This document shows positions 42,449 to 49,422 of a stretch of DNA of 49,422 nt, piece after piece; the stretch's first letter is position 1; each line of letters begins with the position of its first letter. The notes under the pieces are model-generated. The model was not told the DNA's origin. It saw only the letters and a program-made list of their open reading frames with translations, and ran no database searches. This stretch comes from Blastocatellia bacterium (lineage in GTDB: Bacteria; Acidobacteriota; Blastocatellia; Pyrinomonadales; Pyrinomonadaceae), in NCBI GenBank assembly GCA_016789145.1, contig JAEUQI010000013.1, positions 1-49,422 on the forward strand, written 5' to 3'. Position numbers and translations under genes: made by a program.

Positions 42449-43183
42449 CTATACGAGACGAAGGATGACTAGCGCAGCAAACACGCAGGTTGCCATGTAG
42501 ACGCCAAGTGCGGCGAGTCCGGCAATATCACCTGCCGCACCGCTTATTCGTGGGTCGGTATGCTCATCTGTTGGTATCTGAAGAAATGCGTACGCCGTAC
42601 CCACCAAAAGCCCACCAATATGGGCAAAATTATCTATCTGCCCAAACAAGACAAGTCCGAATACAAGAACAAATCCGATATTGATGAGCATATCCTTGCG
42701 AAACTGAGGAGAGACGAACTGCCTTCGCCGAAACGCATAAACTGCCAAGTAACCAATAACTCCCAGAATACCGCCTGACGCTCCTACCGAAGTTCCGGTA
42801 GGAGAAGCAACCAAACTAAGAAGACCGCCGCCAACTGCCGCCAACAAAAACACGATCGGCAAATGAGCCCGCGCCGAAAGAAATTCGAATACCTTGCCAA
42901 AGCTGTAAAAGGCGTAGCAATTCATTGCAACATGAAGCGGCCCCGCATGGAGAGCCGCTCCGGTCAGGATACGCCAATACTGATCCGCATCAAGAAACAA
43001 TGGTTTGACAAAGCCGGCCAATTCTACCGACTCGGTTAGCCCCGCCTTTAACTGTGCGGCGAACACGCAGCCGATCGCTCCGATCAGCACGACGGTGTAT
43101 GTTGGGAAAGGGATCGGAGGTTGTTCAAAGACCTGCTGCTCTACTTCCTCGGGCTCGGTTGCTGGTTGATAGTTTACTGACAT
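42449..43183 (-). CDS. Rhomboid family intramembrane serine protease
   Basis: A 244-aa membrane protease cutting within or near transmembrane segments. Seven hydrophobic helices are apparent, with catalytic S136 in SVGASGGILG and H188 in NFAHIGGLL, plus the HVAMNCYAFYSFGK helix. The soluble N-terminus (1-25) is acidic and Pro-rich. The ATG at 43183 is chosen because a longer frame would overlap fabG by about 100 nt. Four bases separate it from fabG and two from trmB, so the three form an operon. Confidence 0.9.
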   Translation of the reverse strand: MSVNYQPATEPEEVEQQVFEQPPIPFPTYTVVLIGAIGCVFAAQLKAGLTESVELAGFVKPLFLDADQYWRILTGAALHAGPLHVAMNCYAFYSFGKVFEFLSARAHLPIVFLLAAVGGGLLSLVASPTGTSVGASGGILGVIGYLAVYAFRRRQFVSPQFRKDMLINIGFVLVFGLVLFGQIDNFAHIGGLLVGTAYAFLQIPTDEHTDPRISGAAGDIAGLAALGVYMATCVFAALVILRLV

Positions 43184-43187
43184 TAGG

Positions 43188-43943
43188 TTAGATCGCGACT
43201 CCACCGTCGGCTTGAAGCACTTCGCCCGTAATGTAAGCAGCAGCCGGCGACAGTAGGAAACAAGCGATCTGAGCGACCTCATCAACGTTGCCGAGACGGC
43301 CCAGTGGGATATTGGCGAGGATCTTTTCGCGATACTCTTCGTTCATTTCGGCGGCCATGTCGGTTTCGATCAGGCCGAGAGCGAGGGCGTTGACGGTGAT
43401 CTTGCGGCTAGCGACTTCTTTTGCCATCGCTTTTGTCAGTCCGATCATTCCGGCTTTTGAAGCAGAATAGTTCGTCTGTCCGAGCATGCCGACGACGCCT
43501 GAGATCGACGTTATGTTTAGGATCGAAGCACCGTTCTCGTTCTTCATCATTGGACGAAGAACGGCTTTTGAGAAATTCCACGCGCCTTTCAGATTGGTGT
43601 CGATGACCGAATCCCAATCTTCTTCTTTCATCCGCAGCATCAATTGATCGCGTGTGATTCCGGCGTTGTTGACAAGATAATCGATAGTGCCGAACTCTGT
43701 AGCGACGTTCTTGGCGAACTCAGCCGCAGCCTCAGTGCTGGCGACATCGCATTGAGCGGCGATCGCTTTGACGCCGAGTTTCTCGACCTCAGCCTTCAAC
43801 GCTTCGGCCTCATCGGCACTCTTCGAATAGTTGAATGCGACGTTACAACCACGTCTCGCCAATTCCAAAACGATAGCCTTGCCAATTCCACGAGTTCCGC
43901 CGGTCACGATCGCCGACCTTCCTTCAAATTGTTTTTCGCTCAA
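43188..43943 (-). CDS. fabG: 3-oxoacyl-ACP reductase
   Basis: An NADPH-dependent reductase of fatty-acid elongation. The 251-aa protein has the TGGTRGIG nucleotide motif (14-21), NNAG, and the catalytic set N117, S146, Y159, K163 (YSASK). The C-terminal motif GEVLQADGGVAI is typical. It starts with TTG at 43943, supported by AAGGAG 8 nt upstream. Other fab genes are not adjacent, so another short-chain reductase role cannot be ruled out, but motif agreement with FabG is strong. Confidence 0.9.
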   Translation of the reverse strand: MSEKQFEGRSAIVTGGTRGIGKAIVLELARRGCNVAFNYSKSADEAEALKAEVEKLGVKAIAAQCDVASTEAAAEFAKNVATEFGTIDYLVNNAGITRDQLMLRMKEEDWDSVIDTNLKGAWNFSKAVLRPMMKNENGASILNITSISGVVGMLGQTNYSASKAGMIGLTKAMAKEVASRKITVNALALGLIETDMAAEMNEEYREKILANIPLGRLGNVDEVAQIACFLLSPAAAYITGEVLQADGGVAI

Positions 43944-44054
43944 GTCAGTTCTCCTTAAAACCTAAATTCTATTTTTGCATATGGCTCACGTCAAAACATC
44001 TCGGCGCTGTCGATTGGACTCGGTGCCCTCGCATCTCGTAATATCGGCTTGAAT

Positions 44055-45533
44055 ATGAACAAGACACTTGCATTGATCTGCATTATAGCCGTCCTTGCTT
44101 TCTCCGTACCTGCTCAGACTGCGTCGATAATGATCCGAAACGCCTCGATCATCGACGGCACTGGCAAAGCAGCATATTCGGCTGACATTCGGATCGAGGG
44201 CGACAAGATCGTTAAGATCGGCAAGATCAAGCCTCGTAAAGGCGAAATCGTAATTGACGCCACAGGCCTGACACTCGCGCCTGGATTTATCGATATCCAC
44301 AATCACTCCGAATCCGGATTGCTCCGTGAGGGCACGGCAGCAAATCAGGTTTCGCAGGGCATTACGACGCTGCTAGTCGGCCCGGATGGCGGCGGGCCTT
44401 GGCCGATCGCGGATTATTTTGCCAAGCTCGACGGCAAGATCGCAGTAAATGTCGGTGCATTCGTCGGCCACGCGACGGTTCGCGAAGAGATTTTGAAGAA
44501 TGACTATCAACGCAAAGCGACCGACGCTGAGATCGAAGCGATGGTAAAGCTTGTGGACCAAGGCATGCGTGACGGTGCTTTTGGTCTGTCGAGCGGCCTT
44601 GAGTACGACGTTGGTTATATGGCGACTATCGAAGAACTGATCGCCCTTTCAAGAGTTGCGGGGAAATACGACGGCATTTATATGAGCCATATTCGTGACG
44701 AAGAAGAAGGCTTTCGTGCGGCGATGGAAGAAGCTATTCGTGTCGGCCGCGATGCTAAATTACCGGTTCAGCTATCTCACATCAAAATGGGCAATCGAAA
44801 TGTTTGGGGTAAATCTGCCGAAGCAATTGCCCTCATCGAAGCCGCGCGCAAAGCCGGCCAAGACGTTACTGCCGATGCTTATCCGTATACGGCATGGGCT
44901 TCGACGATCACTGTTCTCGTGCCGAGCCGCAAGTACGAAGACCGAAATGAGGTGGAAACAGGTCTCGCAAATGTCGGCGGTGCTGATAAAGTCCTGATCA
45001 CGAGCCACTCGGCAAACCGAAGTTACGAAATGAGAACGATGGCAGAGATCGCTGCGTCGAAGAACATCTCGCCGATCGATCTGTTCATCGAGATCGTAAA
45101 AAATGGAGGTGCCGGAGTTGTTTGTAATTCGATGAGCGAAAACGACGTTAAGGCGTTTTACCAACGCCCGTGGGTAATGGTCTCAAGCGACGGCGGCATC
45201 GGCAGCCGACATCCACGCGGAACAGGAACATTCACACGAGTCCTCGGCCGATTCTCCCGCGAGAATAAGTGGTTGAGCCTCGTCGAATCGATCCACAAAA
45301 TGACGGAAATGCCAGCAAAACGTCTCGGCATCAAAGATCGCGGTGTCATCAAAAAAGGCAAGAAAGCCGACCTCGTCCTATTCGACGCCGCGACCGTCAT
45401 CGACAACGCCACATTCGCCGAACCACAGAAATTCTCGACCGGAATTCGCTCAGTTTACGTTAATGGAACGCTTGTTTGGGATGGAGCGAAAATAAGTGGT
45501 GTGACGCCTGGAACTATATTAAAGCGACACTAA
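44055..45533 (+). CDS. Exported D-aminoacylase-like amidohydrolase
   Basis: A 492-aa amidohydrolase similar to N-acyl-D-amino-acid deacylases. A signal peptide ends near residue 22 (SVPAQT). Then come the IIDGTGKAAYSADIRIEGDKIVKIG sandwich and the metal motif APGFIDIHNHSESG (HxH). The barrel contains FGLSSGLEYDVGYMA, GIYMSHIRDEEEGF and PVQLSHIKMGN (metal His), and the SSDGGIGSRHPRGTGTF block carries the catalytic Asp. It probably hydrolyses acylated D-amino acids from wall or environment in the periplasm. The ATG at 44055 is preferred to TTG at 44049. Its stop overlaps the convergent downstream gene by 4 nt. Confidence 0.9.
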   Translation: MNKTLALICIIAVLAFSVPAQTASIMIRNASIIDGTGKAAYSADIRIEGDKIVKIGKIKPRKGEIVIDATGLTLAPGFIDIHNHSESGLLREGTAANQVSQGITTLLVGPDGGGPWPIADYFAKLDGKIAVNVGAFVGHATVREEILKNDYQRKATDAEIEAMVKLVDQGMRDGAFGLSSGLEYDVGYMATIEELIALSRVAGKYDGIYMSHIRDEEEGFRAAMEEAIRVGRDAKLPVQLSHIKMGNRNVWGKSAEAIALIEAARKAGQDVTADAYPYTAWASTITVLVPSRKYEDRNEVETGLANVGGADKVLITSHSANRSYEMRTMAEIAASKNISPIDLFIEIVKNGGAGVVCNSMSENDVKAFYQRPWVMVSSDGGIGSRHPRGTGTFTRVLGRFSRENKWLSLVESIHKMTEMPAKRLGIKDRGVIKKGKKADLVLFDAATVIDNATFAEPQKFSTGIRSVYVNGTLVWDGAKISGVTPGTILKRH

Positions 45534-45889
45534 AGCGTAGCTTTGGCGATGAATTGACCGCGAAGGACTTCAAGGTAATTGAAAAGCTCGGGTAGCCTTT
45601 GCTCCCAACCTTGCTTAAGACTCAAGATAAATCCCTGCTCGGCGGACAATCGATCATTCGGTTTCGTAATTGAGGCACAAACAGCCCAAACTGCTTCTCT
45701 TTGTCTTCTATTCGACTCGGCCGTGGGATTAACCAAAAAGGTTATATAGGTTGGGCATCCTACCGGCGACCAAACCGATTCGAGGCTCCAAATCTCGTCA
45801 GCCCACCATTCAAGATTCTGTTCCTCAGCGACCACATTCCAACCATAGTCGGCGAGTCTGTTGAAAATGATCGCTCTTTTTGTGCTCAT
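45530..45889 (-). CDS. Conserved-looking small protein of unknown function
   Basis: A 119-aa soluble protein rich in Trp (WWADEIWSLESVWSP) and with no recognised domain. It reads MSTKRAIIFNRLADYGWNVVAEE at the N-terminus. It begins 14 nt after rph and is likely cotranscribed with it, occupying the position where rdgB often lies in other bacteria; it does not resemble RdgB. Its stop codon overlaps that of the convergent amidohydrolase. Confidence 0.7.
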   Translation of the reverse strand: MSTKRAIIFNRLADYGWNVVAEEQNLEWWADEIWSLESVWSPVGCPTYITFLVNPTAESNRRQREAVWAVCASITKPNDRLSAEQGFILSLKQGWEQRLPELFNYLEVLRGQFIAKATL

Positions 45890-45903
45890 ATGCCATATCG
45901 ACT

Positions 45904-46626
45904 CTAGCTGCTCAGAACATTCCGCTGTATCTCAAACAGCTTGCTGATCCCGACATCGGCGAGAGCAAGCATCTCGTCCATCTGTTCGCGTGAGAATGGT
46001 TCGCGTTCGGCCGTACCTTGCAACTCAATGAATTTGCCGGTGCCGGTGCAGACGACATTCATATCGACCTCAGCGTTTGAGTCTTCGACGTAGGCGAGGT
46101 CGAGAATTGGTGTGTTCTCGATGATGCCGACGCTGACCGCGGCGACTTCGCTTAGAATCGGATTGGTTCCGATCACGCCTGTTTTGATTAGACGTCGACA
46201 GGCGAGTGCTAATGCAACATATGCTCCGGTGATCGACGCGCAACGTGTGCCGCCGTCGGCTTGGATGACGTCGCAATCGACGTAGATCTGGCGTTCGCCG
46301 AGCAGCTTTTGGTCAACTACGGCCCGCAGACTGCGGCCGATCAGACGTTGAATTTCCTGCGTTCTGCCCGAAGGACCGTTCTTCGTTTCACGCTGAGTTC
46401 GAGTGTTCGTCGCTCGCGGCAACATCGCGTACTCGGCGGTGACCCAACCTAAACCCTTATTTCGCATAAACATCGGGACCTTGTCCTCGACGCTCGCGGT
46501 GCAGATCACTTTGGTCCCACCAACCTCGATCAAAGCCGAACCCTCAGCATATGGCGAAATATTTGGTGTGATCTTTGTATTCCTGAGCTGATCTACAGCT
46601 CGGTTATCTGGTCGTGTGTAAGTCAT
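45904..46626 (-). CDS. rph: Ribonuclease PH
   Basis: Phosphorolytic 3'-5' exoribonuclease that trims tRNA 3' ends. The 240-aa protein shows [47 protein letters not shown], the [19 protein letters not shown] helix and [20 protein letters not shown], with [18 protein letters not shown] holding the metal-site acidic residues. Length and motifs are normal. It precedes the small unknown gene on the minus strand and follows murI after a 95-nt gap. Confidence 0.95.
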   Translation of the reverse strand: MTYTRPDNRAVDQLRNTKITPNISPYAEGSALIEVGGTKVICTASVEDKVPMFMRNKGLGWVTAEYAMLPRATNTRTQRETKNGPSGRTQEIQRLIGRSLRAVVDQKLLGERQIYVDCDVIQADGGTRCASITGAYVALALACRRLIKTGVIGTNPILSEVAAVSVGIIENTPILDLAYVEDSNAEVDMNVVCTGTGKFIELQGTAEREPFSREQMDEMLALADVGISKLFEIQRNVLSS

Positions 46627-46721
46627 AAATGATGGCGGAAACCCGCACGGTAATAAGGTTGTCCTTAACTATGATTGCAACAAAACGTAAGAGGCACACT
46701 CTATAACGGTCGTGTTTCAGC

Positions 46722-47570
46722 CTATACGGGCAACACTTCGATCGCTTCGAGCTTCGACGGTTTGGCACCTAGAAATCTTTCAGCGACGCGGCCAAATCGT
46801 TCTGCAGCGTCGGTAACATAAAAATTATCCAGGTCGTCGCACAGACTTCGGCGGCCGCTAACTTCGTTTGGATTCTCGAGGCCCTTTTCTCTTAGTAACG
46901 CCGCAACTTCGTCTGCAGTCGCCTCGCCGGAATCAATCAACTGAACATTCTCGCCGATCGTCGCCTGTATCACATCTCGCAAAATTGGATAATGCGTACA
47001 GCCCAACACGAGAGCGTGCGGGGCGAATATCTTCATGTCTTTGAGATATTTCTCCGCGATAGAATAGGTCTCAGGTTCGTTCGTCCATCCTTCTTCCGCA
47101 AGCGGCACGAACATCGGGCAGCCTGCTTGGAACACTCGCGTCGTGCTTGAAACTCGCTTTACAGCTTCGAGATATGCACGGCTCTCGACCGTCGCGTCAG
47201 TTGCAATAACGCCGACCTTTGGATCGGGGAGATGCTTCGTCATCTCAACGGCACGCCGACCGCCCGGGCCGATTACACCAACAACATCAAGACCAATGGT
47301 CTCGCGGATCTTTGGCAACGCTAATGCCGACGCCGTATTACACGCAACTACCAACATCTTGATGCCCCGCGACGCCAAAAAAACAGAATTTTCGACCGCA
47401 TATCGCTCTACTGTAGCCAGCGATTTCGTCCCATACGGAACACGAGCTGTATCACCTAAATAGATAAAATGCTCATTTGGCAACTTATTATGCAATGCGC
47501 GATAAACAGTCAGGCCGCCAACGCCTGAGTCGAATATTCCTATGGGTAAATTGTTGCCGGCAACACTCAT
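46722..47570 (-). CDS. murI: Glutamate racemase
   Basis: Supplies D-glutamate for peptidoglycan. The 282-aa protein shows GIFDSGVGGLTVYRAL (first catalytic region), VACNTASALALP with one catalytic Cys, and LGCTHYPILRDVI with the second, so both acid-base cysteines are present. YLGDTARVPYGTKS is the usual substrate loop. The ATG at 47570 is chosen over a GTG one codon upstream. It lies downstream of tmRNA on the same strand. Confidence 0.95.
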   Translation of the reverse strand: MSVAGNNLPIGIFDSGVGGLTVYRALHNKLPNEHFIYLGDTARVPYGTKSLATVERYAVENSVFLASRGIKMLVVACNTASALALPKIRETIGLDVVGVIGPGGRRAVEMTKHLPDPKVGVIATDATVESRAYLEAVKRVSSTTRVFQAGCPMFVPLAEEGWTNEPETYSIAEKYLKDMKIFAPHALVLGCTHYPILRDVIQATIGENVQLIDSGEATADEVAALLREKGLENPNEVSGRRSLCDDLDNFYVTDAAERFGRVAERFLGAKPSKLEAIEVLPV

Positions 47571-47642
47571 CACTAAGAAGTAATGAGCATACCGTCAGCG
47601 TGACGGAAATCCAAGATCTCAAATTCGAAATCTAAAATAGGT

Positions 47643-48016
47643 TGGTGGAGGCGGCGGGAATCGAACCCGCATCCAAAGGTTGCGACCAGTGAGATCTACA
47701 CGTTTAGTCTATTCACTTAAGTTTCACTCGAGAAAAGCAGATGAACAGACAAGACCTTCTCTCAAGCTAACCCGGCTAAATTTAAGTTGCGTCCGCAGGT
47801 GGAGAACGCATCCGAGCCTGAACTGAGTTATGCCTTAGCGGGTCGCATCAGGCTGACTTCCCGTAAGACACTTCTGGTTTAGAGTTAACTAAGCAGCAAG
47901 AGCTAATTCTTGATTAGCATTTGTTTTTCGCTAAGGTTTTTTTAACGAGCTAACCCAAGCAAGCCCGACGTGCACTCAAAGATCTATACAAGCCCCTGTC
48001 GAAGCCTGTCGCCCCC
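47643..48016 (-). ncRNA. ssrA: Transfer-messenger RNA (tmRNA)
   Basis: About 374 nt. The minus-strand 5' end GGGGGCGACAGGCTTCGAC and 3' end CGGGTTCGATTCCCGCC...TCCACCA form the tRNA-like acceptor and T arm of one-piece tmRNA, with CCA encoded. A tag frame ends ELALAA then TAG (47889-47891), as expected for a proteolysis tag. The tag start is unclear: read upstream from the stop, the frame reaches an in-frame TAG at 47931-47933 without an Ala codon at the customary place. The first Ala in frame would give a 9-residue tag, ANQELALAA. See findings. Confidence 0.93.
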
Positions 48017-48033
48017 ACGTAGAGAGGAACGTT

Positions 48034-48061
48034 AGTCTACGCTATTTAGACGATTTTGCAA
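48034..48061 (-). promoter_or_regulatory. Candidate promoter of tmRNA
   Basis: On the minus strand TTGCAA (48061-48056) and TAGACT (48039-48034) are spaced by 16 nt, 4 of 6 matches each to the sigma-70 consensus. Transcription would begin a few nucleotides before the mature 5' end at 48016, which is consistent with 5' processing. Confidence 0.4.
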
Positions 48062-48124
48062 AGAAGGTAGTTGTCTAAAGTAAAAACTGGTGTATCATCG
48101 TCTCATCTAATGGAGGACAATTTG

Positions 48125-48964
48125 ATGAAGATCGCTGCATACTTTGCGCTGGCTTTGGCTCTCTTACTCACGTTTGCATCACCCGTTTTGGTGACGAATG
48201 CTCAAACAGGGGCAAAGCCGGCGCCGGCGAAGCCCACCGCAACTCCGACGACCGTCGCTAAGAAACATCCGCTCGACAAAGGCGATTTTAGGGTCGGCTT
48301 CCCTCCCAAAGTAAAAGCCAAGCAGGCGATGGCTGCCGACGACAAAAAAGTATTTCAGGAGATCGCAGATGCTCTGAATGGTCTGATCGCGATGCCTAGG
48401 GACATCTACATCAATATCGACCAATGTGACGAGCCGAACGCTTTCTATGACTCGAGAAACGGACAGATCACATTCTGCTATGAGCTTCTCGAGCAATACG
48501 AGGACGACTTTAAGACCATCGAAAAAGACCAGAAAAAGATCGACGGTATGGTCGAAGACACGCTAGTGCAGACTCTCTTTCACGAACTTGGCCATTGTCT
48601 GATCGATGTGTGGGAATTGCCCGCGACCGGCCGCGAAGAAGATGCCGTCGATCAGCTTGCTACGATCCTAATGCTCGATGACACGGAAGAAGGCACCTTG
48701 AGTACCATCAATGCCGCACTGCAATTCGACATTGCCAGCAAGAACGACGACCCGAACGACCTCGCGTTCTGGGACGAACATTCGTTCAGCAAAACACGTT
48801 TCTACGACATGATCTGCCTTGCCTATGGCAGCAATCCTGACAAACACGAATGGATGATCGGCCCGGACAAATTACCGGAGTCACGCGCCGTCCGCTGCGA
48901 AGAAGAATATCAACGAGCCAACCGTTCGTGGATGAAGTTGCTTGCTCCGTATCTGATAGGCTAG
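48125..48964 (+). CDS. Secreted DUF4344 putative metallopeptidase
   Basis: A 279-aa exported protein. The signal peptide (1-27, ending VTNAQ) is followed by an Ala/Pro/Thr linker and a zinc-peptidase-like domain with TLFHELGHCLIDVW (HExxH), a downstream EEDAVDQLATILML helix that could give the third ligand, and NIDQCDEPNAFYDSRNGQITFCYELLE, where two Cys may form a disulfide. Activity of this family is inferred from the motif. The ATG at 48125 is preferred because GGAGG lies upstream and the signal peptide begins there. A strong terminator follows. Confidence 0.88.
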   Translation: MKIAAYFALALALLLTFASPVLVTNAQTGAKPAPAKPTATPTTVAKKHPLDKGDFRVGFPPKVKAKQAMAADDKKVFQEIADALNGLIAMPRDIYINIDQCDEPNAFYDSRNGQITFCYELLEQYEDDFKTIEKDQKKIDGMVEDTLVQTLFHELGHCLIDVWELPATGREEDAVDQLATILMLDDTEEGTLSTINAALQFDIASKNDDPNDLAFWDEHSFSKTRFYDMICLAYGSNPDKHEWMIGPDKLPESRAVRCEEEYQRANRSWMKLLAPYLIG

Positions 48965-49069
48965 AACAAATATGCGGAGAACGATCCACCTTACATAATG
49001 ACAGTATGGAAGGTGAGCAACGCTCCCGCTCTTTTGCTGTTTGAAAATGCCAAAACCTAACCGAAAAGC

Positions 49070-49089
49070 GGGGGCGACTGCCCCCTTTT
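49070..49089 (+). terminator. Intrinsic terminator after the DUF4344 gene
   Basis: GGGGGC (49070-49075), loop GACT, GCCCCC (49080-49085), then TTTT. It lies about 105 nt past the stop codon at 48964. Confidence 0.8.
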
Positions 49090-49152
49090 AAACTGTCTTT
49101 ACACTAATAGCCTAGTTCAACCTTTGCCGCAGGCTATGCAAATGGGAAGCCA

Positions 49153-49398
49153 TCAATTCTGAACAACACCAAAGCTCGTAGTTACAGCGGTGCCGTCGGT
49201 GCGATAGGCCTTATTCAGTTCGCTTGGCTGTAAGATCTTGTCCACGATCAGAACGCCGGACATTGTTCTCAGGTACATACGAATATTTGTCGCATCGCCG
49301 GCAAAGCTGACCTGCATCTTGTTACCGGCAGAGTATCTTCCCTCTTGCTTTTTACCCGGAGCTCCCGGCTCGTCCCATGTGACGGTGTAATCCGCCAT
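49153..49398 (-). CDS. Small protein of unknown function
   Basis: An 81-aa protein with no signal peptide and no recognised family. It looks all-beta: ADYTVTWDEP, GRYSAGNKMQVSFAG, NIRMYLRTMSGVLIVDKIL. The frame is complete within the window, starting with ATG at 49398 and ending before the terminator region. Composition is ordinary, so it is probably a real gene, but nothing in the context indicates a role. Confidence 0.6.
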   Translation of the reverse strand: MADYTVTWDEPGAPGKKQEGRYSAGNKMQVSFAGDATNIRMYLRTMSGVLIVDKILQPSELNKAYRTDGTAVTTSFGVVQN

Positions 49399-49422
49399 GT
49401 ACCAACCGTGTTGTTGAATTTC

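Noticed and set aside
47643..47720. tRNA gene suggested by GGTTCGATTCCCGCC and CCA
   Set aside because: No D arm or anticodon arm of normal spacing; the 5' partner lies 370 nt away, which identifies tmRNA.

Overview
The window reads as a chromosomal segment of a Gram-negative, heterotrophic bacterium, most likely an acidobacterium of the Blastocatellia/Pyrinomonadaceae type. That placement is inferred from gene content and repeat style, not from a marker phylogeny. LpxI (lipid A) and a TonB-dependent receptor imply an outer membrane. Coding is dense, GC is moderate, many secreted proteins carry clear signal peptides, and short palindromic or low-complexity repeats sit between genes. No transposase, integrase, phage gene or CRISPR array was seen.

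Layout. 1-3931: the C-terminal part of lipoyl synthase with an in-frame stop, a bacterioferritin-like protein, a GNAT acetyltransferase, lpxI and a secreted M28 peptidase. 3983-4755: a repeat-rich, gene-free element. 4950-13922: one giant exported protein (about 2990 aa: PD40 propeller, 11 CARDB domains, dockerin-like and cohesin-like modules). 13959-17972 (minus): rsmI, a Gly/Asn-rich exported protein, and the group DUF2085 protein, small protein, subtilisin-like protease. 18077-20849: a catalytic plus non-catalytic M16 peptidase pair. 20921-24455 (minus): ppsA and glpX, both gluconeogenic. 24595-24891: a 7Fe ferredoxin, followed by a second copy of the repeat element. 25624-27654 (minus): a TonB-dependent receptor.

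27801-40646 is a surface-glycan cluster, all on the plus strand. It holds a UDP-GlcNAc 2-epimerase, a polysaccharide deacetylase fused to a GT2 glycosyltransferase, a DegT aminotransferase, a Gfo/Idh oxidoreductase, a hexapeptide acyltransferase, two FAD-dependent amine-oxidase-fold enzymes, a second deacetylase and two multi-pass membrane glycosyltransferases. The epimerase, oxidoreductase, aminotransferase and acyltransferase resemble a route to a nucleotide-linked acetamido sugar. The last five genes overlap or abut and look translationally coupled. A zinc-ribbon micro-gene and peptide deformylase follow, then a third, shorter copy of the repeat element.

41826-49422 is mostly housekeeping: fabG-rhomboid-trmB (minus), an exported D-aminoacylase-like amidohydrolase (plus), rph with a small unknown gene and murI (minus), tmRNA (minus), a secreted DUF4344 metallopeptidase (plus) and a small unknown gene (minus).

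The features most worth a second look are the three-copy intergenic element with its conserved palindrome and hairpin, the giant dockerin-plus-cohesin protein, the deacetylase-GT2 fusion lacking a metal-binding His, the tmRNA whose tag frame does not start at the expected Ala codon, and the nonsense codon in lipA.
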